Of a stretch of 31,285 nt of DNA, positions 10,086 to 21,324 are shown one piece after another. The DNA is from Silene noctiflora. Lineage: Eukaryota; Streptophyta; Magnoliopsida; Caryophyllales; Caryophyllaceae. The translations under genes were made by a program, and so were the position numbers. The stretch is taken from contig VHZZ01000075.1 in NCBI GenBank assembly GCA_009801015.1, positions 38,334 through 69,618 on the forward strand, read 5' to 3'. Each line of letters opens with the position of its first letter. The first letter of the stretch is position 1. The notes under the pieces were generated by a model. It was not told the origin of the DNA, did no database searches, and saw only the letters and a program-made list of their open reading frames with translations.

Positions 10086-10202
10086 TATTATTGAATCGTT
10101 GATAGGCCACTGGCGCGCGCATCTCTTATCCATTTCAATCACTAAGAACAACTCCAAACTTGCAGCTGCACAATTATACTACCATTATTTCATATCAATT
10201 CA

Positions 10203-13200
10203 ATGTCTTGCATACCAAATCCACTTTCTTTTATATCTCAAATGTCATCTTCCAAATTTTATACATTCAAACACATTTCATCGTCGTCATCATCATATAA
10301 AATGAACACCATTACAAAAGCCATGGCCAAAAAAGAACTTTACTTCAACCATGATGGTTCTGTCACTAGAAAACTTCAGGTTTCTATTCTCTCAGTTTTA
10401 TCATTTTCTGTAGTTTGTAACGATACATTTTTTTCTCGGGCTCAAATTATTGTGTAAGACGGTTTTACACTAAATAAGTGTGTTGGATGTTTTTCAGGCA
10501 GGAGTGGACTTGGTGGGAGATTTGATAGGAGTGACATTGGGTCCAAAGGGAAGGAATGTGGTGTTGCAGAACAAGTATGGTCCTCCCAAAATTGTCAATG
10601 ATGGTGAAACTGTTCTCAAACAGGTATTTTGTGACGGAGTAAATGTAACCATTTTATGATAAAAGATAACCGTCCACAAATTCTTATTTATTTACCTATA
10701 CTCAGCGATTGCCCCAGTGTCTCAATGACTCCTACCAGGGCGAGGATGAATACTTAAAACGACCCATAATGAGAGTATTGATTATTTGATTGTAAACTGA
10801 CTTATTCATTTTTTTAGATTGAGTTGGAAGATCCATTGGAAAATGTTGGAGTGAAGCTGGTAAGGCAAGCAGGTGCTAAAACTAATGATCTTGCTGGCGA
10901 CGGTTCCACGACATCAATAGTTCTAGCCCGTGGTCTTATTGATGAGGGGGTGAAGGTAATTTAAGCTTTATAGGAAAAATGAAGCAGTAAATTAGCATTA
11001 GAGTGAGACCATTATGCTGAATGTGCTGTGTTTTCTACTGTTTTCTAGCATCTCAATAACTGTACTGAAGATGCAATTGCTTAAGGTCATTGCAGCGGGC
11101 AGGAATCCCATTCAGATATCTCGTGGAATCGAAAAGACTGCAAAAGCCCTTGTTTCTCATCTTAAATTAATGTCTAGAGAGGTGAAAATATACTTCCTTT
11201 ATCTTATATCGTGCCTGATTTGGAAATCGAAGAAAAAAAGGAAATTTACTCTTAAAATTGATATTTGAGAATCAGGACTACTTCTTGATATTCGGGAATA
11301 ATCAAACAACTGTGGCTGTAGTTTGGTTTTCCTGGTTGCTAAAGTGATATTGCTGAAACTGCAGATTGAAGATCATGAAATTCCGGATGTAGCTGCAGTT
11401 AGTGCAGGAAATGATTATGCAGTAGGAAATATGATTGCCGAGGCAATGAAAAAGGTGGGGAGGAAGGGTGTAGTTAGAATAGACAAGGGAACAAGTACAG
11501 AAAACAAGCTGCAGATTGTAGAAGGAATGCAATTTGACCGAGGGTACCTGTCCCCTTACTTTGTCACTGATCGTCGAAGGATGATTGTGGAGTATGACAA
11601 CTGCAAGGTATCGTATTTTTGTCCTTAACTTGGTTTTGACTCTTTCTTCATACAAGCCACCCTAAGGATATGTATTTCTTGTTTTTGCAGCTGCTATTGG
11701 TTGACAAAAAGATCACGCATCCGAAGGAGGTATTTAAAATGTTAGAGAAGGCAGTCAAAGATGACTTTCCGATTCTGATAATTGCTGAAGGCATAGAGAA
11801 GGAGGCTATGGCTCCAATTATTAGGAATAAGCTCAAGGGTTCTCTAAAGGCGGTTGCTATCAAGGCTCCGGCTTTTAATGAACGTAAAAGTCATTGCTTG
11901 GATGACATCGCTATTTTAACTAAAGGTAGTCATCTATAGTTGATTTAAGAGTTGCTTTCTTGCATTCTTTGACAGCACAAAACAATGTAGCAAATTTTCG
12001 GACACGACATAGGTATACATGTTGGGATATTTGACTTCACTATTTTGCCTTAAACTAAAAGGTTAGTATATTGGACAACCGATCAGTGTGGCAGTATGAC
12101 AATTCAGGAAAAATGAAGTGTCCGAGCATTCTTAAGTTTGACAAATCGGTATATGATGTTGCTTTCCGAATGAATGCTTAATATCTCAATTGTTGCATGC
12201 GAGACTCAAGCTGGAAATTATTTGAAGAAAGAATAAACAGTCTTCGATTCACTTTAACCATAGTCGCTGTGTTCTGCAAACCTAAGCTGTTGTGCTCATG
12301 CACTGTGTAGGAACTGTAATAAAGGATGATATGGGCCTCAGTCTAGAAAAGGTTGGCGTAGATGTTCTCGGAAATGCTACCAAAGTCGTCATAACAAAGA
12401 CTTCTACTCTGATTGTTACTGATGGAAGCACTAGGCCAGCAGTCGAGCAGAGAGTTTCAGAAATCAAAGCATATGCTGAGGTAGGATTTTGAATGTCAAC
12501 TGAATGATTTTTTAAAGTTGTTCTAGATGCATGACTACAATCTTACATCCAGAAGTAATGCTATAGTAGACTTGTCGTGTAACGCAGTGTGCTGAATGCA
12601 TTTCCGTGTTTATATTTCTGATATTATCGACATATATTTCTGATATATCCATTGTCGTCCAAACTCACATATAAAATTCATTTGGTTTGGTTGCTTTCGG
12701 TTGAAATCTTCTTAAAGCTCTTCCTCATGCTACAGAATGTTGAAGAAAATTTTCAGAAGAAAATTCTGTATGAGAGAGTCGCAAGATTATCTGGTGGAAT
12801 TGCTATTATTGAGGTAACTTAATTGAACCACCGTGATTAACTGTCCAGATATTTGAAGCATCTCGGCATTTTATCTAATGATCGTAATCCATATAGGTGG
12901 GAGCGCAAACACAAATTGAGCTGAAAGATAAACAGCTAAGGATGGAAGATGCTTTGAATGCAACTAAGGTATTCTATATGCTGTATAACATTGATGTAAC
13001 TGTTTTAGAGTCTTTCTAGCTAATGAAAAGACGTATTACGCGTGACAAGAAACATATGTCAGCTGCTTTTCCGTTTACTAACCTTTGTTTGTGTGAACGA
13101 AAAGATAGATCTGACTCACATTATCACCTTTGCATTTTCCTTCTATTGATTTTCTTCGTGGTGTTATTACTTATTATTTTATTAGTCTTACTGTATTATA

Positions 13201-14627
13201 GTTGTGTTTGAGCTGCTGAGGATCTCAGATCATTTATTGCAGGCTGCCATCGAAGAAGGCATCGTAGTTGGTGGTGGATGTTGCCTTTTGAGGCTATCAC
13301 TGAAGGTTGATGAAATCAAAGAGCAGCTAGAAAATGAAGAACAAAAGGTAATTCACTTTTTGTGTAGTAATAAATTCCTATTTTGGATACATTGTTTATA
13401 AACCGCGAAAAATCAACTTTGCAGCAGTACTGAAGATTATTTTGCAGTTCAGCCTTGAATAAGGATTCTGTGTTTTGTACTGAGTATAAATGTGCTTGCA
13501 CAGATTGGAGCTGAGATCTTCCGACATGCACTGTCGTACCCTATAAGGAAGATAGCAGAAAATGCAGGGGCCAACGGCAGTTTGGTTGTAGAGAAGGTCC
13601 TTTTTGTTAGCATTCTGTATCTTTGATGCAATCTATTGTGTTTCTACTGTAAACTCTTTCTTCTAAACTTGAGGATACCAATTCTGCAGGTCCTTGGCAA
13701 TGACGATTTCAGATATGGGTACAATGCTGCAACTGGCAGTTATGAGGATCTTATGGATTCTGGGATTATGGACCCGACAAAGGTACATTGGCACAGTACA
13801 AATATGACTTCTTGTTGTCGGTCACTTAACTTCCCTTTGAGCCTGACCATATTTCACCACTGGAGATGACTAAAGGAGTACTGAAATGGCACATACTTTA
13901 ACATTGGGAACTATCGAGTATTCTGTTGAAAATATGTTCGTAATTGCTATAACTTGAAGGCACCATGCAAAAGAACTCTTGAGAACAATGCATTGCATTG
14001 AGGGCTTTCCTGAGTTTGCTTAATGTGAGCTTAGGCTAAAACGTTGAAAGATTACACATTTAAACAATACAAGTGATACTGCGATTAACTTCGCTTTTCA
14101 CAGTTCAATTCTTACCTTTTGCTTGCTATTAGGTACTCTCAATGTAGTTTTAATGCTGTCTTAATATTCAGACATAGTTTTCCATTGGAAACTTGAGCAG
14201 GTGGTTAGATGTTGCTTGGAGCATGCATCCTCGGTTGCCAAGACATTTCTTACTTCTGATGCCGTTGCTGTTAACATAGAAGAAACAGGCCAACTTCCAC
14301 GAAGAAGACCAATACCTAAAATGCCAATGTCAGGCAAGTCCACATATACTACTTTCATCCTATTTATATTGTTGCCCTTCGACTTTAATAGTCAACTTTC
14401 ACACAGTTATTGTTTCAGAGTACACAATTTTGCCATTTTGTACCTTTACCCCGTGTTTAAAGAGATTAATGGTCAAATTTAACTACCGAAGTAAAAAAAA
14501 GGTCGGTATAAATAGATTAATACTAACCTATCAGCTCTGTAGACAAAGTAAACCTACAAATCAATCTGCTAACAAATCCAGCTGCACTTTCCTGCATTCA
14601 GGTGTTGGACCTATTGGATTCAGTTGA
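10203..14627 (+). CDS. CPN60B4: Plastid chaperonin 60 beta subunit, divergent beta-4 type
   Basis: A group I chaperonin that folds stromal proteins in ATP-driven rings with CPN60-alpha. Fourteen exons: 10203-10379, 10498-10623, 10818-10955, 11086-11181, 11365-11607, 11691-11925, 12311-12480, 12736-12813, 12897-12968, 13243-13347, 13504-13596, 13690-13782, 14201-14333 and 14602-14627. They give 594 residues in consistent phase. All introns are GT-AG except the last, which uses a GC donor (CAG/GCAAGT). Residues 1 to about 42 are a Ser-rich transit peptide. Visible hallmarks are [26 protein letters not shown] (residues 128-134), [22 protein letters not shown] (Asp439) and VVGGGCCLL. It departs from ordinary beta subunits: APAFNERK replaces the usual APGFGERK, and the tail ends [19 protein letters not shown] instead of a GNPMDNSGYGY-type end. 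In Arabidopsis the divergent beta-4 subunit (At1g26230) has its own C-terminus and is needed for NdhH folding. The beta assignment is firm; beta-4 is inferred from the divergence and tail. Confidence 0.9.
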
Positions 14628-15166
14628 TTCGAACTATGCCAGACGCGTCTCAACATTACAGAACTCAGCTTTTAAAATTTGGAGGTGACAGACAATGAAC
14701 CAAAATAATGGCGCTGAGTCGCTGACTAGAGCTTATTTATTTTTTGTGACTGATAAACATGGTCAACTTCGTCCTCCTGGAGCAGTGCCTGCTGTCCAAC
14801 CGATAGAAATCAAGCTGGTTTTTGACGTATAATGTACTGTATCAATTAGTGACACGAACTTGCATCACAGTTCGATCATTTTTTTGATGGTTATCAACTA
14901 GACTGTAATTTCCAATTCCAAATGAATGTTTTTACCTGAGATATAATGATGGTATATGTGTAGATTAGAACCTTAATTTTCAATCAGACGAGATGTAATG
15001 TAATGTATCTTTCCTTGATTTTGAAAATTTAAGGCCCAGAAATTTCCGAATAACCCAAAATAAAAATTTATGTTGCTTTTGCTTTTTGGTTACAAAGGAA
15101 ATTTTGTTTTAACTACAATGGGTTCACTTGAACAAATCAACCAAAAAAAACATAAGCTACAAAACT
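14628..15166. other. Convergent 3' region of CPN60-beta and RPN7
   Basis: 539 bp between two stop codons on opposite strands. It should hold both 3' UTRs. The plus-strand part at about 14628-15010 is of mixed composition, and the part nearest RPN7 is A-rich. No RNA gene or transposon is evident. Confidence 0.45.
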
Positions 15167-18100
15167 CTACAAATCAATAACACGTGACAATTTCTGAATC
15201 CTGTTCAGTAAAAAATCCCCTTGCTTGATCGTAGCTTGATACAAAGCGTTCTTGGCATCTGGACGATTTGTCTCCAAAACCCCAGCAACTTTGTCAATTT
15301 TGCAGTGCAGTTTCCCAGCTGCAATAAAGCGAGACAACTCCCTGGCATGGCAAAAACAAATCGCTTACATTGGATAAATAGTAATATAACATAGGAGCGA
15401 GAGAGGGTACAGAAATAAATGAAAAATATCTTGGTGCCAAATGATTTTTTTAGGTACAATCCAAAATATATATTCCCTTGCAACGGTTTGCTTGGATCAA
15501 ATAGTCACAAGGGCAAAACTACAACCACGGCAGAAACATTCTGAAATTTTTGTTGAGGAGAATTAGCTAACACATCAAAATATTTCAGGAACATTATTAA
15601 GAGAGGTCCATTAACTCTTCATTTAAACATAGACTTAATCATTGGTCTCAAAAGCAACACCGACTTACGTAGGCTTTTGTGCATTTTCAGATGTAAGCAT
15701 TAATGGAGCAGAATTAAATTAGTTCAAGAAACGTTTAACTAAAACTCTAGAAGCCTATAGATGAGTAGATGATAATCATTTCCAAATGTGACAGGGTGTG
15801 TACTCACAGGTCAATGAACTCGACAGAAACTCCAAATGCCTTTGCCATAGCCTCAATGGTGACACTCTTGTAAGATTCCAGGAACTGAGAATAAACAACT
15901 GTTCTGACCTCCCTCATGTAATACCGGAAGTGTCGATGTAAATAGCGGTTGAACTTTATCTGTTCAGACAGCCCAGCTGGAAAACAAACAAGTTGTGAGA
16001 ACACAAAACAATAACAGCCACAACTTGAATCAGATAAAAAGTTCCACCACAGGCAGGAAGTTAAAAGTTAATGGTGAAAAACTCACCAAATGCTGAGAAG
16101 AACGACTTGTACTGACAATCGTAAAGAGAATTCATGAACTCAGATAGGTACGGAATTTTCCCAATCACGGTTAATATTTCAGGAGCATCCACTACCTGCA
16201 GCATGTCCGTACAAAGCCTTGAGTGTTTGTCAATCAGAAAAGCAGTTAAGAACCCCAAGTCTCAAAAGGAGTCAGTCTTCCAAAAATACTTTTGTGAGAT
16301 ACATTCATAAGTTCGTTTACTCTTTGGGTTTTAATTAATGGGTAAATGGGTTTGTCTCACACCTTTAGACGGGTGACACCGTCTCATAGGAAACTAACTA
16401 AGAAAGAAGTTCAAAAGCTAGAAGCAGAAACCACTGTCTAATTACCTTTTGTTTCAACGACACTCTATCAAGAGATATAATACTGGTAAGAACTGTGTAG
16501 AATATAAACGTGTCATAAGTAAACAGCTCATAGGTTGTGAATGTTGAAATTGAATCCAAGAATAAGCTAGCGGCTTTCTTGAAGTCCCGGGTAGACATGC
16601 AGTACAAGCCTTCATAGACCTTCAAGCGGTTCTTTCTTTCCCAATCACCGCCTTCCTCAAACAAGCTGGTTTCAATAGAAGGAACAATAACAGAGTTAGC
16701 AAAACACTAATCGAGAGGTAAAAATGCATTCATTAATTTGACGCTGAATAAACCTTCTTCCCGTGTAATTACCTTTTAGCTTTGTCAATGCTTTTTGAGA
16801 TGAGATCAAAGTCCATGTCAAACAATCCAACTTGGAGAGTGCAGAACACCAAATCCATTTTCTGCCCAACAGCAACAGTTTTTGTTTCTGTTACCTTGAG
16901 CTGCTCTAACGCTTTATCCTGTGTTCAATACGAGAGGAAAACAACTTATATTGATAAAACCGAGACAAAACAAAACTTATTGAAATATTTATATAGGAAT
17001 GGTTTGCTAAAACGATTCTCACTTTATCACCAATTCTTATGTAAAATAAAGATTTTTCTAAATGAGCTTCCCGAACTTCACTTTCACCTAAATTTTCTTC
17101 AGCATCAGCAATCCTGCCCAACAAAGTAGCAGGTTGTCAATGATTAAGTGAAAGCCACCACTAAATATAGCATTTAGTGCTTACAACAATGTGCAAAATC
17201 CAGGTTGATCAAGCATGATAGTTACTGTTAATCCAACCCACCCTTTCCCTTTATTAATAATGAAACATCATCAGCAACCGATAGGTATAACAAATCTAAT
17301 GGACAGCATTATCCTTGGTTCAGTGTCGTGGTGACAAAAAAAAAAAAAAAGATTGGCCATCTCACTTTTCTCCTAAGAAAGACAAGTTACTAAGAAGTAA
17401 TCAAGCCTTGTTAAAGTTTACATAAGAATAACCTGACTCATAAGTGTAACAGGAATCACCGGTCACTATGGAAGAGAAACAAACTAGGCTACAACCGGTA
17501 ATCTTTCAGGTTTCTTCAATTAAATAAAAGAACAAACTACACAACAACAAATCCAAGCAAGGCCATTTATAAACAGCACCTTCATTTCTATGCTTTCTTC
17601 AAACTCAAAACAATTTGCAATGTTCCACATCATGAAGACCAACATTGAACTTATAAACTTGAATAAGTCTAGGTAATGGATGCTCAACCACAATTTGATG
17701 GTTTGCGGCCTATCGGTTGATACTCTAACCGAATTGTTTGTACACACCAGTATTCGATCGCAAAATAAGTTGCTAAATTTGTTGCTATTAGAGCACGGTA
17801 TATGAACTCAACTCGACCATATTCCCTGGACGAAATACAGCCACAAGCCATGCAACACTCTTAGTTTGAAAATGCGCAAGGCGCACTGAGGCGCTAAGGG
17901 GCCGAGGCGACGAGGCGCAAAGCGCAAGGCGAAGGCGCTCGCCTTTTGGNCGCGAGGCGCCCTATTTTTAATAACAAATTTGTAATTTCCAAATGAAATT
18001 TTGGGCAACAATAGCCTTTTTAGGAGTTTTCAAGTTTGCTAACATGTCATGGAGTAAAGTAATGAATAATAGGGAAAAGAAATGGTGAGCTGTGTCTAAA

Positions 18101-19768
18101 AGATATGGAAAGTGCGTACTAGTTAGCCTTGTTAGGTGAGCCTTGTCTAAAAGGCGCACCTAAACTGCACCGAGGCGTTTTGGCTAGTGCCTCACGCGAG
18201 GCGCGCCTTAGGCGCACTCAAGGCGCGCTTTTTTAAAAGAAAGGCAACACTTGGCTCAATCGTCCATTTTCTCTTCATTTCACCCTCAATTTCATTGTTT
18301 AAGACAAAGCTAGAAACTTCTGAATTGAGAATGTTTCTACAGAGAATGGTACAACACTCATTTCATCCTCCAAAGCACTTGAACAACATAAAACTATTGT
18401 GATTATCAACACCATTACATAATGGCAAGTGAAACATCACTGATGCCATCAAAAAGCATAGAGGAACCACAAGACTTTCGCAAATCTACAAAAAAGGTAA
18501 ATATTTTACGGATCCTCAGATGTCTCTTCATTTCAACTCATAAAGCTTCATCAGCCTGATAAAGCCCGATTTCAGGAATTGGAACGACATCTAAAACGAA
18601 TCATACATCATTGGATCAATTTACTCTTAAAAATTTGAGAATTTTAAATTTTCAAAGCTTTAGAAAATTGTTTGGAAAATTACGAAGATTACAAAGTAAT
18701 TCTGTTAGCTATGAAATCAGCAGGAATAAGTGGAAGTAAAAATAAGATCTTCACTACAATCATCAAATATTGCAATAAATCCCAAGTCTCTGACTTTTTA
18801 AATTTTCAAAGCTTTAGAAAATTGTTTGGAAAATTACGAAGATTACAAAGTAATTCTGTTAGCTATGAAATCAGCAGGAATAAGTGGAAGTAAAAATAAG
18901 ATCTTCACTACAATCATCAAATATTGCAATAAATCCCAAGTCTCTGACTTTTTTAGCACTAGTAGCCAACAAACTAGGTTCGGATTCACTAACAGCAACC
19001 TAGGCTATACTGCAACATAATGCAAGCCCCCAATCATCTAAATTTACTCGTGTAAGATACCCACGGCACCCTAACAGTAAAATAAAAATACACCATGGTC
19101 TATAACAACAACCTAGGCACAATACTGCACCGTAATGCAAGCTTCTGAAGCCACTAAATACACATTCCCTATTAATTTAGGTTTATAATACAATTCGAAA
19201 TTCAATAAGGGCTTACTTTTCATCAAGCTTCTTAAGCTCGTGCTCAATACTTTGTCGCATCGAGTCGAGCACAGACTGATCCAAATTAATGACGCCTTTT
19301 GCAGCTAAAGACTCGTACAGCGACACCATAACTGCGAACAAATCAAACGCAAAAACACAGCATACTTAAAAACGCATAAAAACCGCTTTAACTGCAAACA
19401 AATCAACAACAAATCAAGCGCAAAAACGCAACAAACTTCTGAAGATATTTAAAAACAAATAAAAACCACATCAACTGCGAACAAATCAACAACAACAGCA
19501 GCAGCAGCAAATCAGGCGCAAAAACACGATAAACTTATGAAAATACTTACAAATAACAGTAAAATAAAAGTGAAGAATCTAAGATTAACAATCAAAGGAA
19601 TTGAGAAATTAGGGTTTAGAATAAAAACTTACAATCGGATTGAATAGAGGAAATGACTTCATCAGTGAGACGAACTTTCTCGATGTCCTGTACATCAGGA
19701 TGAGAGAGAAGGAAGAGATTGTTAGCAAGTATGAGGTGTGCATTTTGAGCTTCTTCTTTTCCTTCCAT
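15167..19768 (-). CDS. RPN7: 26S proteasome regulatory particle non-ATPase subunit RPN7 (PSMD6 type)
   Basis: A structural subunit of the proteasome lid, acting in nucleus and cytosol. Eight exons on the minus strand: 19768-19633, 19331-19217, 17113-17023, 16918-16773, 16665-16446, 16195-16087, 15976-15808 and 15341-15167. All borders are GT-AG with consistent phase, giving 386 residues, close to the length I recall for plant RPN7. Recognised blocks in order: [20 protein letters not shown] near the N-terminus, the helical [20 protein letters not shown] (residues about 85-104), [20 protein letters not shown], then the PCI domain in the C-terminal half with [20 protein letters not shown] and [11 protein letters not shown], and the final [11 protein letters not shown]. 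Intron 2 is long (17114-19216) and holds a hAT-type MITE and a 154 bp perfect tandem duplication. Intron 1 holds three degenerate repeats that include the acceptor. It is expected to be an expressed housekeeping gene, as nothing breaks the frame. Confidence 0.96.
17852..18251. mobile_element. hAT-type MITE (17860-18243) inside RPN7 intron 2
   Basis: A 384 bp element bounded by a perfect 8 bp direct repeat, gcaacact, at 17852-17859 and 18244-18251. The ends are imperfect inverted repeats: CTTAGTTTGAAAATGCGC on the left and, reverse-complemented, CTTTCTTTTAAAAAAGCGCG on the right. Inside both ends are many AGGCGC/GCGCCT motifs, which make the element strikingly GC-rich against its AT-rich intron. 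One N lies at 17950. It has no coding capacity. The 8 bp duplication points to the hAT superfamily. Confidence 0.8.
18642..18949. repeat. Perfect or near-perfect 154 bp tandem duplication in RPN7 intron 2
   Basis: Copies at 18642-18795 and 18796-18949 appear identical over their length, both running from ttttaaattttcaaagcttt to ..cccaagtctctgact. Identity by eye implies a recent duplication. The repeat is intronic, and the short open frames in it are coincidental. Confidence 0.9.
19330..19560 (-). repeat. Three degenerate repeats in RPN7 intron 1
   Basis: On the plus strand, actgcgaacaaatcaaacgc (at 19331), actgcaaacaaatcaacaac (at 19391) and actgcgaacaaatcaacaac (at 19474) each start a similar block that continues with gcaaaaac and an A/C-rich tail. 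On the coding strand each block ends TTTGTTYGCAGT, so each carries a copy of the intron 3' splice site. Only the innermost one, next to 19331, joins the RPN7 frame. A short cag microsatellite lies near 19497-19508. Confidence 0.75.
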
Positions 19769-19940
19769 GGCTTCCTTTCTAGTTTTCTCTCTCTAACTTT
19801 TTTTTTTTTTTTGCTTGGGGGAGAGGAAAGTAGAAACCGGAGAGGCGGAGACCCTTGAAAGTCGTATTTTGTATGACCCGAATGTAACCGGGTAACTGGG
19901 TATGGATAGGTAAATATTTATTCGGTCTTATTTTTTTGGA
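19769..19940. promoter_or_regulatory. RPN7 upstream region
   Basis: This is the immediate 5' flank of RPN7 on the minus strand. It includes an A/T run at about 19799-19812 and ends at the start of a MITE. I saw no clear proteasome-related control element or TATA box. Confidence 0.35.
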
Positions 19941-20319
19941 GAGTAAATTAGATTTTACTCCCTTTTAAAACCATTTTTTTTTAAATTACTCCCTTTTGAA
20001 ATTATTTTTTAAAATTACTCCCTTAAGTTGCATTTTTTTGCTAAAGTTAGTCCCTTAAATTGCATTTTCTCCTAAAATTGCTTCAAAACTCCAATTTAAG
20101 TTGACTTATTTCCTGTATTTTTGAACTCCCCCTATATTTGTCTACGTAGTTATACCTTTCAAAGCATAGATTGGTTAAGGCATAAACGGAATAAGTTCAA
20201 AAACAGACGAAATAAGTTACTTAAAGTGGAGTTTGGGAGCAATTTTAGCAAAAAAATGCTATTTAAGGGAGTAATTTTAAAAAATTTAATTTCAAAAGGG
20301 AGTAAAATCCAATTTACTC
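19941..20319. mobile_element. Long-TIR fold-back MITE, about 379 bp
   Basis: The left arm reads gagtaaattagattttactccctttt.., and the right end, reverse-complemented, gives gagtaaattggattttactccctttt... The match continues inward for about 150-180 bp, with repeated 'actccctt' and 'gcattttttt' blocks. The flanks ttttttgga (left) and tttttttga (right) match at 8 of 9 positions, compatible with a worn 9 bp Mutator-type target duplication, but T-runs make this weak. No coding capacity. Confidence 0.7.
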
Positions 20320-21324
20320 TTTTTTTGATGAAAACTTTCTGAATTGAGACTCTTTATTTGACCCGAATTGAAATGAAATTTATTGAATTTGAAGTAAAGT
20401 GAAATAAATTCCAAGAGAAAGTACCATCGTTAATTTTACATGGCTCGTAGTTACGGAGTATATATCTTCCTTTCTTTTGTGGGGGTATTTCGAACGAAGT
20501 AGTATGATAAACGTGATCGTGGGGGTATTTCGAACAGAGGTAGTATGATAAGGTGGTGATCAACTTGTGAACACTGAATTATGATACTTTTTCTGTCTTG
20601 CTCAATTAGGGGGTATCGAGAGTCGAGAGTCAAGACCAACAAACTGTGTCCGAGGGTATGGCTTTGATTGGGTTGATTCGGGTTATGTAACGTATTCAAG
20701 GTTCCATTCGGTTCTACGTGGAATATCGTGCCAGCTTCTTAGGGTCGGGTTGATTTTGCTAATAAACTTTGCCAAAGTTTGAACTTGACACATTCAAATC
20801 AAACCATTGTAAATTTGTGATCAATGCTGGTATACACTCATGTTTCACTTTGCAGCACCATATACTCTGATTTCTCTGACCAGACGATTCCGTTCCATCT
20901 ACAAAAATGTTAAATGTATCGGTGTCCATCTCAGTTGGTTAACCTGCTAGAATTAGGTTGATCAATATGGCAGGTCACCTTCCGGAAGGACAAGGACCCA
21001 ATCATTTTATTCGACTCACAGACCGACTTCTAATTCGGGATTTTTACATTATCTTGCTCCCTATCTCGTTTCATACAACTTAATAATAAGATGCTCAGGA
21101 CATGAACTGATAACACAAATGTCTATTTCTTAGATAACTTAAATTTAAAGAGGATAGTATACTACAGCGCGTGTTCACTAAGTTTCATCTAATTACATTC
21201 TACGAATAATTAGCAATAAGATAACTTGCCTACATCAAGATACCAAGTTCTGAAAGTCACTGGTAGAATTAGGTTTACGAAAGTTAATATAAGTGCCTAG
21301 GTTAATCAAGGCATAAGAGGGCAT
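20320..21324. other. Intergenic between RPN7 and the B3 gene, with a 40 bp tandem repeat
   Basis: The phrase gggggtatttcgaac recurs at 20481 and 20521, each followed by a 'agtagtatgataa'-like block, giving a 40 bp tandem pair. Around 20921-20980 a tctcagttggttaacc segment looks faintly like the A box of a tRNA-derived SINE, but no convincing B box follows. The right end is the 3' flank of the minus-strand B3 gene. Confidence 0.5.

Larger units (their letters stand above)
9169..10202. promoter_or_regulatory. Shared intergenic region between divergent NDPK2 and CPN60-beta genes
   Basis: The 1,034 bp between the two start codons must hold both promoters. It contains a diverged direct duplication near 9273 and 9341 (both with tttgggtcggatatgg), a Tourist-like MITE (9414-9609) and a tandem repeat at about 9853-10085. 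No TATA box is assigned with confidence. Opposite orientation and shared plastid targeting make joint regulation possible, but the inserted elements mean the two promoters may be independent. Confidence 0.5.

Noticed and set aside
20918-20995. Possible tRNA-derived SINE head (tctcagttggttaacc)
   Set aside because: An A-box-like phrase is present, but no good B box, tail or target duplication was found.
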